Shown here: positions 20,901 to 28,835 of the stretch, in pieces | Layout: the number at the start of each line of letters is the position of its first letter | Numbering within the stretch: the stretch's first letter is position 1 | DNA from: an uncultured Oscillospiraceae bacterium | Lineage (GTDB): Bacteria; Bacillota; Clostridia; Oscillospirales; Acutalibacteraceae | Length of the DNA stretch: 64,000 nt | Direction: 5' to 3' | Assembly: GCA_902478605.1 (NCBI GenBank) | Contig: CABSLQ010000001.1 | Coordinates: forward strand, 32,553 to 96,552 | Made by a program: the position numbers and the translations under genes | Notes under the pieces: generated by a model | Told to the model about the DNA's origin: nothing | What the model saw: only the letters and a program-made list of their open reading frames with translations | The model's database searches: none

Positions 20901-20920
20901 TGCATCATCTCCTTTTAGGA

Positions 20921-21001
20921 AAAACGGCCGGATTGATCCCGGCAGGGAAACAGGATAAGACGAAAGGCGTCGAACGCGGCCCGCCGGGAATCCGGCCGTT
21001 T
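20921..21001. other. Hairpin between binding-protein and permease genes
   Basis: AAACGGCCGGATT (20922-20934) and AATCCGGCCGTTT (20989-21001) form a 13-bp perfect stem across a 54-nt loop. It lacks a T-run, so it is probably an mRNA processing or stabilising element that keeps receptor mRNA above permease mRNA (inference). Confidence 0.55.
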
Positions 21002-21014
21002 CTCTTTGTGGGCT

Positions 21015-21902
21015 TTACCCGCCGTAAAGCATGGGCTGAAGCTGCTCGAGCGCTTCGGCGTAGTTAAAGTTGGCGCTCATGTTAAACAGGGAGGAATCCA
21101 GGTCGTAGACCCTTCCCTCCTGCACCGCCTTGAAGTGCTGCCAGATATCGTTGGTGGCAAACTCCTCGGCGAACATCTCCCGCGCCATTTCGGGGAGACC
21201 GTGGGCCGCGCGGACAATCACGTCCGCGTCCTTGAGCTTCATGTCCTCCGTATTGGCGAACAGGAATTCCTGTCCGTCCCCGTCACCGTAAACGTTGATG
21301 CCGCCCGCCAGCTTGACCAGGCTGCCCACATAGCTGTTGTCGGTCGCCACGATATACGAGCCGGGCAGCCCCATGAGCACCAGCACAGTGGGGGATTCCC
21401 TGCCTTCATTTTGGCTGCGGTATGCCTCCATAAAGGCGTTGTACTCATCCACAAGTGCCTGGGCTTCCGCCTCCCGGCCGAACTTTTGGCCTAGATCGGA
21501 AATGGAAGCATACATCCCCTCCACGCTCCGCAGGTTTAAAAACAGGGAGCTGACGCCGGCGGCGGCATATTTGGGCTGCAGATCGTTCTGCAGGGTGTTG
21601 GGCGAGAGGACATAATCCGGCTGTAAGGATTTGACGATCTCCAGATCCGGATTCATGGGCATTCCCACGGTGGGCAGGGCGGTGTACGGCTCCGGCAGCT
21701 CGCTGCCGGTTTCGCACACGCCCACCAGATCGAGATGCAGCCGGCCGCAGATATCCGCCACCGCCGGGGAGGTGGCAATCAGGCGGGGAGAACTTCCGTC
21801 CGCCGGGGCGCCGGTTTTCTCCGGGTGCTGGTTGACGCAGCCCGCCGCACTCAGTGCCAGCGCCCCGGTCAGGACAAGGGACAGGATGGTTTGGCGTTTC
21901 AT
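21015..21902 (-). CDS. Heme-binding lipoprotein of ABC importer (HtsA/IsdE type)
   Basis: The start MKRQTILSLV at 21902 has GGGGAG 5 nt upstream. The product is 295 residues with lipobox SAAGC (Cys22). It has the two-lobe helical-backbone receptor fold of IsdE/HtsA. GMPMNPDLEIVKSLQPDYVLSP carries Met81 and Met83, and RAAHGLPEMARE carries His234, matching the Met and His heme ligands known for IsdE and HtsA. It likely receives heme from the Shp-like protein and delivers it to the permease. The end of the frame is MLYGG. Confidence 0.93.
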   Translation of the reverse strand: MKRQTILSLVLTGALALSAAGCVNQHPEKTGAPADGSSPRLIATSPAVADICGRLHLDLVGVCETGSELPEPYTALPTVGMPMNPDLEIVKSLQPDYVLSPNTLQNDLQPKYAAAGVSSLFLNLRSVEGMYASISDLGQKFGREAEAQALVDEYNAFMEAYRSQNEGRESPTVLVLMGLPGSYIVATDNSYVGSLVKLAGGINVYGDGDGQEFLFANTEDMKLKDADVIVRAAHGLPEMAREMFAEEFATNDIWQHFKAVQEGRVYDLDSSLFNMSANFNYAEALEQLQPMLYGG

Positions 21903-21915
21903 AGCGGCTCCCCCC

Positions 21916-22836
21916 TTACTTCTTTTTCCTGAAGAAGCCGAAATACCACACACAGCCGCCCGCAATGGCCGCCGCCACAATGCCGCCGATCCCCCACCAG
22001 ATCACCGGGTTGCCGGTGCTGCTGTTGCCCGATGTGGGATCGAAAGCATCGCTCACGGCATTTCCGGCAGCGTCGAACTCCGCCAGGCCGCCCACCGTGT
22101 CCCCGTTTTCAGCGGCTGCGGTACTGGTGGAAGGGGTGCCGGCAGCCGATTCGCCGCCGGACGGCTCGCCCGAAGACGGCCCTTCCGATCCGGAGGCTTG
22201 CGCGGCGGTGGACGGCGTGCCTGCCGTCTGCGTTGTCGGCGTCCGGGTGGTCGTCGGCTGCTCCAGCTGCGGGCCGGGCTGCGGCTGGGACGAATCCACC
22301 GTGATGCTGGTGACAAAATCCCCCGAGCCTGCCTGCAGGTTCCCCACCGTTATGTAGAAGACGACGTCCCGCCCCATGGGGATAACATACATATTGCAGC
22401 GGATAACGGCGTTTTCACCGGGGACCTGCAGGCGGAAGTCGGTGGTATTGTTGGTGAAATCCTCCTGCATGACGGCGGCGGAAACGGGGGTAAAGGTCCC
22501 GTTCCGGCTGCCGTCAACCTGGAACTGCGGCTCCTGAATATTGTCCATCAGATTCAGGCGGATGGTGACAAAGGTGTTGCCCGCGGCATCCACCTCCACC
22601 AAGGCGCTTTTATTGAGGGCGCTGTCGGTCATGGACTGGCCGAGGACATAGGAGCCCTCGCCGCCTGAATCTTCGATCACCCCGGTGGTGGGGTGCTTGT
22701 AGTGCGAGGCCGCCGTGGCGGTATAGATGCCGTTAGATGCTGCTAACGCCGGCATAGCCGAAATGCCCGCCGCCATGGCGAGCATTCCGGCCATACTGCA
22801 CAGCGCCCGCAGCAGCCTGGATGCCGTATTGGTCAT
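21916..22836 (-). CDS. Shp-like bis-methionine heme-binding surface protein
   Basis: The start at 22836 (MTNTASRLL) has AAAGGA 11 nt upstream. The product is 306 residues: a signal peptide (to about Ala33), then a Shp-family domain (about 35-180). This has HYKHPTTGVIEDSGG, GQSMTDSALNKSALVEVD and IPMGRDVVFY, strikingly like streptococcal Shp. Met69 and Met154 align with the two axial Met heme ligands of Shp (Met66 and Met153). A Pro/Thr/Ser/Glu-rich wall-spanning stalk (about 180-265) leads to a C-terminal helix and FFRKKK stop-transfer. It lies between the NEAT protein gene and the HtsA-like gene, the same order as shr-shp-hts in streptococci, and probably relays heme inward. Confidence 0.93.
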   Translation of the reverse strand: MTNTASRLLRALCSMAGMLAMAAGISAMPALAASNGIYTATAASHYKHPTTGVIEDSGGEGSYVLGQSMTDSALNKSALVEVDAAGNTFVTIRLNLMDNIQEPQFQVDGSRNGTFTPVSAAVMQEDFTNNTTDFRLQVPGENAVIRCNMYVIPMGRDVVFYITVGNLQAGSGDFVTSITVDSSQPQPGPQLEQPTTTRTPTTQTAGTPSTAAQASGSEGPSSGEPSGGESAAGTPSTSTAAAENGDTVGGLAEFDAAGNAVSDAFDPTSGNSSTGNPVIWWGIGGIVAAAIAGGCVWYFGFFRKKK

Positions 22837-22904
22837 GTATATTCGTGTCCTTTCCCGGTCCTGCGTCCTTCCGGGCGCGGGCCTTACTGATAACATGGCG
22901 GTTT

Positions 22905-22943
22905 AGCGGTATGCCGCGCGTCGTGCGTGCGCGGCATACCGCT
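22905..22943. other. Intra-operon hairpin between NEAT and shp-like genes
   Basis: A 15-bp perfect inverted repeat (AGCGGTATGCCGCGC, 22905-22919, with 22929-22943) has a 9-nt loop. No leftward T-run follows, so partial termination or mRNA stabilisation between the surface receptor and the downstream genes is the likely role. Confidence 0.6.
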
Positions 22944-22980
22944 TTTCAAAACCGTAAGGGCTCTTTCAGCCGGTTCTTTC

Positions 22981-25569
22981 TCAGGATTTCCTGGATTTGC
23001 GCTTTCCGGACAGCAGGGCCCCGCCCATCATGCCGGCAGCGGCCAGGGCCAGCAGGCCGTACACCGCCGCGCGGGAGGCAACGCCGGTCTGCGGGATGCC
23101 GGCGGTATTCTCCGCGTCGGTAATGGTGCTGCCCTGTTCCACAAACGCATAGGTGCTGAAGCTCCTGGTCGTTACTTTATAATAGCCGTTCTCCACGGTG
23201 CCGTTAATACGCGTCTTGGTGTCGTCTTCATTGATACGATACAGCACAACCCTGTCGGCATCATACCCCGCCGGGATTGGATAGTATACGGTAACCGTAC
23301 CGTTAGGCTGTACCTCGCTTCCCTCTTTATCCTCAAAATGGATATCAAACAGCTTGAACTTCTTCCCCACATCGCTTAGGAGCGCGGCCGCCTTATCATA
23401 AGCGCTGCCGGCGGTAATTTCCTTTACCACCTGCCGTACGCCCTCTTCGAAAACGCCCTTATCCGCGTACACTTTTATGCCGGTGGTTTCATCTTCCACA
23501 TCCACCGCCGGGGACTGTTCCGCCGGTTCTTCGGGCGCAAAGCCCGGATCGTCCTCTGTGGTCTTTTTCAGGGTGGACCAGTCAAGCTTCAGCAGCACAT
23601 CCTGATCGCCGGTGCCGGCGGAGATATCCTCCATGACCGGCACGAACACGTGCAGCGGCACATAGCCGTCTTCGTCCGCCAGTGCGTCCGCAACCAGCGG
23701 GAATCTGACCTGGTCGGGATACAGCCTGCCGGCATAGGAGCCGCCCGCCTGGTTGAACTCGTCGACAATATCGCTGCCGTCCGCGTTTTTCTGGGTGGAG
23801 AGAACCGTTGCAGGAATCCGCGTCCCTTCGACTGCGCCATACTGGCCGTAGGTGTAGCCGTTGTCGTAGTAGGAGAGCTCGGCCAGATAGCCGAACCGGT
23901 TGAGGTAGGCCAGGCCGTGGAAATCCATGGTCAGGTAATATTTGCCGTCTTCGACGGTCAGCTTAATGGTGTGGTTGATGGCGTCGTTGGACATGGATTT
24001 GTCGGTGCGGTTGGTTTTTATCATCTCGCCGTAAACGGAGTAAACGCCATCTTCCAGATTGTTTTTGTCTAGTGTTCCCTTCACTGCCAAGCCGTTCATG
24101 GCATTCTGGAGATTTAATTCCTGGCCGCTGATTTCATTCTGAGAAAGATTGGGGTTGTCCAAGGCCTCTTCCGCAGAGGCAATGGCGTTTTGCAAGGCGT
24201 CCCAGGATTCCTCTGTGTAGTTCCCTTGCTTGATTTCCTTAGCCTGCGCGACCAAAGCGGCCAGCCCGGCGGTGTCAGCCCGGGGAATCAGGGCTTCCAT
24301 AGCTTCGGTGAGGGCTTCTGCGGCAGCATTCACCTGGGAAACACCGGCGTCCTCATCCGCCTGAACGGTTTTGGCGCTTTCCAGGCTTTCCCGGAAGGCG
24401 GCCCAGCTGTTGGGAGTGTACTCCTCTTCCACTTTGGTTTCCGCTTCCGCAATAACGGCGTTGAGATTGGTCTTATCGCCGATTTCCTCCAAGCCATCAA
24501 TCGCGTCGTTGAGCTTTTTCACCATAACGGCCTGCTCCTGGGCCGTGAATTCCTTCTGTTCCAGGATCGGCTGCTTGCTACTGCCGCTGCCCGACATGGA
24601 AATCTGGCTGGAGGGCCAGATTTTCTCCATCTCCGCTGTTACTTCGCCGATGGCGTTCTGCAGGGTTTCATAGGACGCGCCGGTATAAGCGGTGCCGGAG
24701 ATTTGTTTTGCGCTCCACAGGCGGTACGGCAAATTTTCTTCCGGGTTTTGAATTTTTTCCAGAGATGTCCAATCCACCTTCATTCTGGCGTACTGGTCGC
24801 CGGAGGTGGGCATAATCGAATACATCACCGGGACGAAAACATGGACATAGGCCGCATTTTCATGGGTATATTCTTCTGCGGTAGTGGGCTTGACGGAATC
24901 CTCAAACTGTACCCAAACGGGGGTCACGTCAATGGAAATAAGATGGGCGTAAGGCACGTCTTCTATATTCAATGGGCGCTCGTAGTCATAGCCAAATCCT
25001 GCTGGCCGCATGGTGCTGCCATCATAAACAGTGGGGGAATCCGGGTCATTATAGCTGTCATAAACGGTGGTTCCCTCCTGGGTTAAATGCCGGGCAAGGA
25101 CCTCCATAGCCGTGAAGCTGGCGGCATCGGGATCCCCCACCGTGTCAAAAACTGCGCCGAATTGCGTCAGATACTTGGCGTCTACGCCTTCCAGCTCCAT
25201 CATGAAGCCATATTGCCCAATGAAGCCCATCGGCATAAACTCCACGATGGCGGTAGCCGTGTTGTCTTTAACCACAATAATGGCCTGGTAATCCGTATCT
25301 TCCGGATGGTTGGTTTCAAAGGTCGTGCTGCCTCTCAGGGCTGCGTTGCCCATAGAGGACTGATTCATCGTGGCATGCCACAGGTCGATGTCCGCATAAT
25401 AGACGCCGTCCTCAACCGGCACGTCTATCTTCTCAATCGGCGTTGTCGGTTCAAGGGTGGCGGCAGACGTATCCAGCTTCACACCGACAGAAAAGAAACC
25501 GCACCATACCGTCAGCGCCAGCAGCACCGCCAAGCCGCGCCTGCGCCCTGCCTGTTTTGTCATTGTCAT
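22981..25569 (-). CDS. Sortase-anchored NEAT-domain heme receptor
   Basis: This 862-residue surface protein starts with a signal peptide (residues 1-37). A first NEAT-like domain spans about 50-272, with SSMGNAALRG and VHVFVPVM. Helical FIVAR-like repeats lie between about 280 and 497. A second NEAT domain (about 505-670) has KSMSNDAINHTIKL and LHVFVPVMEDI. A NEAC-like beta domain (about 698-812, SFSTYAFVEQ) precedes the sorting signal IPQTG (825-829), a hydrophobic helix and KRKSRKS. The C-terminal strand of each NEAT reads VDW or LDW where heme-binding NEATs normally show YxxxY. It should capture heme or hemoprotein and feed Shp. GGAGG lies 10 nt before the ATG. Confidence 0.93.
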   Translation of the reverse strand: MTMTKQAGRRRGLAVLLALTVWCGFFSVGVKLDTSAATLEPTTPIEKIDVPVEDGVYYADIDLWHATMNQSSMGNAALRGSTTFETNHPEDTDYQAIIVVKDNTATAIVEFMPMGFIGQYGFMMELEGVDAKYLTQFGAVFDTVGDPDAASFTAMEVLARHLTQEGTTVYDSYNDPDSPTVYDGSTMRPAGFGYDYERPLNIEDVPYAHLISIDVTPVWVQFEDSVKPTTAEEYTHENAAYVHVFVPVMYSIMPTSGDQYARMKVDWTSLEKIQNPEENLPYRLWSAKQISGTAYTGASYETLQNAIGEVTAEMEKIWPSSQISMSGSGSSKQPILEQKEFTAQEQAVMVKKLNDAIDGLEEIGDKTNLNAVIAEAETKVEEEYTPNSWAAFRESLESAKTVQADEDAGVSQVNAAAEALTEAMEALIPRADTAGLAALVAQAKEIKQGNYTEESWDALQNAIASAEEALDNPNLSQNEISGQELNLQNAMNGLAVKGTLDKNNLEDGVYSVYGEMIKTNRTDKSMSNDAINHTIKLTVEDGKYYLTMDFHGLAYLNRFGYLAELSYYDNGYTYGQYGAVEGTRIPATVLSTQKNADGSDIVDEFNQAGGSYAGRLYPDQVRFPLVADALADEDGYVPLHVFVPVMEDISAGTGDQDVLLKLDWSTLKKTTEDDPGFAPEEPAEQSPAVDVEDETTGIKVYADKGVFEEGVRQVVKEITAGSAYDKAAALLSDVGKKFKLFDIHFEDKEGSEVQPNGTVTVYYPIPAGYDADRVVLYRINEDDTKTRINGTVENGYYKVTTRSFSTYAFVEQGSTITDAENTAGIPQTGVASRAAVYGLLALAAAGMMGGALLSGKRKSRKS

Positions 25570-25622
25570 CTGTAAAATACCTCCGCTTCATTCTTTTCCC
25601 ATAGCTGGGAGATGAGTATTGC

Positions 25623-25638
25623 GTTAGTCACAACTAAC
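25623..25638. promoter_or_regulatory. TTAG-N6-CTAA box, proximal, heme operon
   Basis: GTTAGT-CACA-ACTAAC is a perfect 6-bp inverted repeat 54 nt upstream of the NEAT gene start. It contains the same TTAG-N6-CTAA core as 25777-25800 and 27017-27030. A DtxR-type regulator is encoded in the operon, which makes it the likely ligand. Confidence 0.6.
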
Positions 25639-25776
25639 TTTCGGGCAAAAATATGGCCGCTTCTACGGCGAACGGTTTATATGAATCATGCGCTCCTCCT
25701 TCTGTTTGGTTCTGGTCAAGGAAGCGAGCTGTGCACTCGTTCCCCTGGTATCTGTCGCGCAGTCCGCGGCATTTTT

Positions 25777-25800
25777 AATAGTTAGCATAAGCTAACTATT
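25777..25800. promoter_or_regulatory. TTAG-N6-CTAA box, distal, heme operon
   Basis: AATAGTTAGC-ATAA-GCTAACTATT is a perfect inverted repeat with 10-bp arms, the best of the three boxes. It lies just downstream of a terminator-like hairpin and 208 nt before the NEAT start. Such palindromes are typical DtxR/IdeR-family operators. Confidence 0.65.
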
Positions 25801-25802
25801 TC

Positions 25803-25897
25803 CCAGAAAAAAACTCCTTTCGGAGATTTTTGAGGCATCATGCCAGCCTGTTCGATTTTTGACGGTTCCCACGTGAAACCGCCGTTTCCCTGAAGCG
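25803..25897 (-). ncRNA. Candidate small RNA or structured leader of the heme operon
   Basis: Transcription from the promoter at 25904-25932 would produce about 95 nt. It would contain a hairpin CGGTTTC-ACGTG-GGAACCG, a second small helix (AGGC/GCCT), and a terminal CTCC-GAAA-GGAG hairpin followed by seven U residues. That is the shape of a terminated small RNA or an attenuated leader ahead of the distal operator. It matches no RNA class I recognise. Confidence 0.4.
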
Positions 25898-25903
25898 TTT
25901 TTT

Positions 25904-25932
25904 AGTATAGCGGCTTGCTTTTTTTCTGTCAA
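25904..25932 (-). promoter_or_regulatory. Consensus sigma-A promoter upstream of heme operon
   Basis: Reading leftward, TTGACA (25932-25927) is followed after exactly 17 bp by TATACT (25909-25904). It is the strongest promoter match in the heme locus and points toward the NEAT gene. Confidence 0.8.
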
Positions 25933-26068
25933 TCGCTTTTTTGTTGCAGACCCGCACCAAGCGCCCGCTTGAGGCCTCGAAAAAGCCCGCAATCCCGGAT
26001 GGTTCAGAGAAACCGCCCTTGGAGCAAACCTGCAACAAAAAATTTTCTTTCCCCTCTTGACCGCGGGA

Positions 26069-26908
26069 TCAATGAATAAATACGGTAAAAACCGCGGTGC
26101 TTTCCGGCATGTGCATATCCCCGACGCTGCATTGCATCTTCAGGCACACGCTGCCGTGCAGCAGGGTGTCCCGGCCTTTTCCCATGGAGATAAAATGCAG
26201 GGCTGTCACCGGAAAATACACATACCGCCCGTCGAGTCCTCCGTCCCGGAAGGCGCCGTTATACAGATACTGCAGCTTGTTGAGCCGTCCTTCCATCATC
26301 CTGCCGCTGGAAGCGGATGGTGCCGATACGGTTTGAACCGTCAGACAGACAAGGCCCTCGTGATCCTTGACAATCAGCTCACAGGGATGCGCAAAGCCCC
26401 GGTTGGCCATGGAGATATTGTTGTGGTTCTTAATCTGCTCCCGGTAAATAATAAACGGGAAATAATAGCTGCCGTCCTTCAGAAAGCTGCAGATCTCCCC
26501 GCCGCCGAAGCTCTGCCGTCCGGCGAACATTTCCTTAAGCCGCATCCGCCCTTCCTGTTCCGCCAGCCGCTCCAGGAACTCCTCGGAAAAGCCGGCCGCC
26601 AGCGCCCGCAGGGCGTTGTCGTGTATTTTCGCGGGCGGGATATCCTGATACTGCATATATTGTTCCAGAATTTTCATCTGCGCCTGATATCTCTCCGCCA
26701 TCTTTTTTCCGGGTATGGTCAGGACGGTTTTCCGATTTTCCACCCGCTCCACAATGTCCTGCTTTTCCATGGCATCCAGCGCACGGGTCACCGTCCATTT
26801 GGTGATGCCCAAATGCTTGGCCGCGGCGGTTACGGTCCGTTTAGGCGGCTCCGCCTCCAGATAGTACAGCAGGATCTGTATCTGAAGAGGCGTCAAGGCT
26901 TCCGGCAT
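26069..26908 (-). CDS. Winged-helix regulator with unrecognised C-terminal domain
   Basis: The start MPEALTPLQ at 26908 has AAAGGGGA about 7 nt upstream. The product is 279 residues. Residues 1-70 are a winged helix (TVTAAAKHLGITKWTVTRALDAMEKQDIVERVENRKTV, DtxR/MarR type). The remaining 200 residues are a mixed alpha/beta domain with many Met and His (ALHFISMGKGRDTLLHGSV, MQCSVGDMHMPEST) that I cannot assign. Its promoter contains a TTAG-N6-CTAA box, so it probably belongs to the same metal/heme regulon. A heme- or metal-sensing role is plausible but unproven. Confidence 0.8.
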   Translation of the reverse strand: MPEALTPLQIQILLYYLEAEPPKRTVTAAAKHLGITKWTVTRALDAMEKQDIVERVENRKTVLTIPGKKMAERYQAQMKILEQYMQYQDIPPAKIHDNALRALAAGFSEEFLERLAEQEGRMRLKEMFAGRQSFGGGEICSFLKDGSYYFPFIIYREQIKNHNNISMANRGFAHPCELIVKDHEGLVCLTVQTVSAPSASSGRMMEGRLNKLQYLYNGAFRDGGLDGRYVYFPVTALHFISMGKGRDTLLHGSVCLKMQCSVGDMHMPESTAVFTVFIH

Positions 26909-27016
26909 AAAAAATCCCCTTTCCCCAATTTGCATATAACAAAGCCGGCCCCCGGTCCGCTGCGTTTACGGCGGGCCGGCGATCTGCTATGCATGCTTCA
27001 GGCTTCAGGGAAACGG

Positions 27017-27069
27017 TTAGTTGTCGCTAATCTCCTAACAGAATAGCACACCATATCCGCGTTTGTCAA
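27017..27069 (-). promoter_or_regulatory. Promoter with overlapping TTAG-N6-CTAA box
   Basis: Leftward TTGACA (27069-27064) and TATTCT (27045-27040) are 18 bp apart. The box TTAG-TTGTCG-CTAA (27017-27030) begins about 10 nt after the -10, where a repressor would block the start of transcription of the 26908 regulator gene. The region 27031-27245 is otherwise AT-rich with no further gene. Confidence 0.65.
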
Positions 27070-27245
27070 GTGAATATACAGGCTGTCCCTTTTCAAGATA
27101 AGTAGTGATGACCCAAACTCCGTCGGTTTCACCAAATAGCAGTTCTTAATCCCAAACAGCTAGTTTAGCTATTGATTATGCTTTGCAGAAAGCATTATTA
27201 TATAATAAAACAGAGCAACAAATCGTAATTTAGGAGGACAACAAC

Positions 27246-27410
27246 ATGGAATTCTATGAGACTGTTAGCAAAAGGAGAACTGTGCGAGAGTTTTTGAATC
27301 AAGAGGTCGATTTTCAAATTATCAAAAGGATTTTGGAAGCTGGCAATCAGGCTCCTACTTGGAATCACAATCGAAATTGGAGTTATATCATATTGAGTTA
27401 TTTTCAATAA
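27246..27410 (+). pseudogene. N-terminal fragment of a nitroreductase-family gene
   Basis: AGGAGG precedes an ATG opening MEFYETVSKRRTVREFLNQE, then IIKRILEAGNQAPTWNHNRN and a stop after 54 codons. The RRTVREF and AGNQAPTW blocks are the FMN-binding N-terminus of nitroreductase-type proteins, which normally run to about 170-200 residues. Base composition is more AT-rich than the neighbours, which suggests acquired DNA. The rest of the gene is missing. Confidence 0.7.
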
Positions 27411-27716
27411 ACAACTGCTCTATTCTTTTGCTTGTGAGTAGAAGGGAGCGGCCAGCCCTGATGAAACCGAGGGAGGCCCAAGTGTAATTGACTGCCGACA
27501 GTATGAGAAATTTTGATAAGCTGTCGGAATTTTCGTCGAATTGACGGAATTTTTCAATTTTCCTCGAAATCACTACTTTCCTTGAAAAAGGAGTACAGGC
27601 TTGTCCGGGATATAGCCCCGAGAGGAGAGGGATAAGCCCTCTCCTCTCGGTTCAGGCGGTGTTTTCCCCCGACGGCTGGCAGGATCGTCTCTGCTTCCTC
27701 CGACACTCCTGAAACG
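27411..27716. other. Gene-free region with a 14-bp hairpin
   Basis: No coding signal is visible. CCGAGAGGAGAGGG (27618-27631) pairs perfectly with 27637-27650 across ATAAG. It could serve as a 3' end for the leftward gene at 27717-27995, although no T-run follows. The sequence next to the nitroreductase fragment looks like degraded DNA. Confidence 0.4.
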
Positions 27717-27995
27717 CTATTCCGAATCGTCGGCCTGGCCGCCTTTGGCGGAGGCTTTTCCCTTGAGAACGGACAAAAGCGTCGCCAGGATACCGACCAG
27801 CAGCATGCCGGCTGAAAGGCCCATCAGGACACCGGACGTGAAATCCTGAAAGGGCGAGCCGCCCGCCGCCCTCGCTACAACGCCCAGGACTGCCCCGAGT
27901 CCTATCAGCAGGATACCCGCCGCCCGCCGTCTGTCGCTTTTAAGCCGCCGGACCAGCCGGACGGCTTTTTCTTTACAAGATGATTCGTTTCCCAT
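27717..27995 (-). CDS. Small two-helix membrane protein, unknown function
   Basis: This 92-residue protein begins MGNESSCKEKAVRLVRRL (basic, cytoplasmic). It has two hydrophobic helices (AAGILLIGLGAVLGVVARA and GVLMGLSAGMLLVGILATLL) and a charged tail. GGGGAGG lies 7 nt before the ATG. It stands alone between remnants. I do not recognise a family. Confidence 0.7.
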   Translation of the reverse strand: MGNESSCKEKAVRLVRRLKSDRRRAAGILLIGLGAVLGVVARAAGGSPFQDFTSGVLMGLSAGMLLVGILATLLSVLKGKASAKGGQADDSE

Positions 27996-28211
27996 TGTCT
28001 GTTCCTCCCCTGTCTGCTGTCCGGCGGTCCGCTCGATATCCGCCGCGGCTCTGCGATTGCCTGCTTCGGATTTTACAATAACCCGGCCCTCGTTAAAAGC
28101 ACAAGCTGGTTTTCCTTAAAACAATGTAAAATATACAGCAAGCCCTTTACATAGGCTTAACCGGACGGTAGCGGATTTTTAACTAAACCGTTTTTATAAT
28201 AAACAGGGATA

Positions 28212-28574
28212 ATGCTGTTGCGGAACAGCGCCGCGCCGTGTGAGCAAAATGCCCGGTATGCGGAAAAGCTGTCCGCGCAAGACCGGCTGTATTACACCGG
28301 TTACAGCGGCAGCATGGAAGAATGCACGGCATACATCTTTACTCTTGGAACCCTTCCGGGTTGGGAAACGGACCATCCGTATTCGGGGGCAGCTTGCGAA
28401 GACGACGCAGGATGTGTACGGCACCCATTCCAGATCTCCCTTCGCCAAAACACTTTGGATCCCCGGACGTTTCCACCGGAACAGGCTCTGCTGCAGTTTT
28501 TACGGCACCAGATGTTATCGAATGATGCGGACAGCCATACTTTGACCGGAACAGGAGGTGAACACAATGTATAA
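28212..28574 (+). pseudogene. Possible decayed small gene
   Basis: A 120-codon frame opens at 28212 just after TATAAT (28194-28199) and without a ribosome site. Its first 43 codons show coding-like third positions (MLLRNSAAPCEQNARYAEKL). After about 28340 the coding-like signal moves to another frame (LLEPFRVGKRTIRIRGQLAK). This suggests a frameshifted remnant. I cannot identify the family, and it may be non-coding leader of the next gene. Confidence 0.25.
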
Positions 28575-28740
28575 AACGGTGGTGATCAAGTATTCGCCCA
28601 AGGCCAAGGAGATGGCCGGCAAAATAGAAGATGCCGCCAACCAGATGGAAAAGGAAGGCTATGAACTTATTTCCTGTTCCGTCATGCCATCCGCCAGGGG
28701 CATTCTGGTTTTCAGAAAAGCGGGCAACTCAAACACATAA
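28567..28740 (+). CDS. Small DUF4177-like protein (57 aa)
   Basis: AGGAGG lies 8 nt before ATG at 28567. The product MYKTVVIKYSPKAKEMAGKI goes on to a beta-alpha-beta-like body and ends in ARGILVFRKAGNSNT. Short proteins of this pattern, with an amphipathic helix then GYELISCSV, resemble DUF4177 and act in unknown processes. A strong terminator follows. Confidence 0.7.
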   Translation: MYKTVVIKYSPKAKEMAGKIEDAANQMEKEGYELISCSVMPSARGILVFRKAGNSNT

Positions 28741-28760
28741 AGCGAACTCACCTTGCCGCC

Positions 28761-28790
28761 AAAGCGCCCGGGGATTTCCCCGGGCGCTTT
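28761..28790. terminator. Bidirectional terminator
   Basis: AAAGCGCCCGGGGA and TCCCCGGGCGCTTT form a perfect 14-bp stem with a TT loop between the convergent genes at 28740 and 28836. Confidence 0.8.
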
Positions 28791-28835
28791 GGTGTATAAA
28801 ACCGTATGCCGTACAGCTGCAGGCGGTTATGGGGA

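Noticed and set aside
25803..25897. T-box leader, because of GTGGGAACCG
   Set aside because: The TGGNACCGCG antiterminator sequence and stem I features are missing, and the downstream gene is a heme receptor rather than an amino acid gene.
25792..26038. Two overlapping minus-strand frames of 66 codons
   Set aside because: No ribosome site and no coding bias. The region is better explained by the promoter, leader RNA and terminator-like hairpin.
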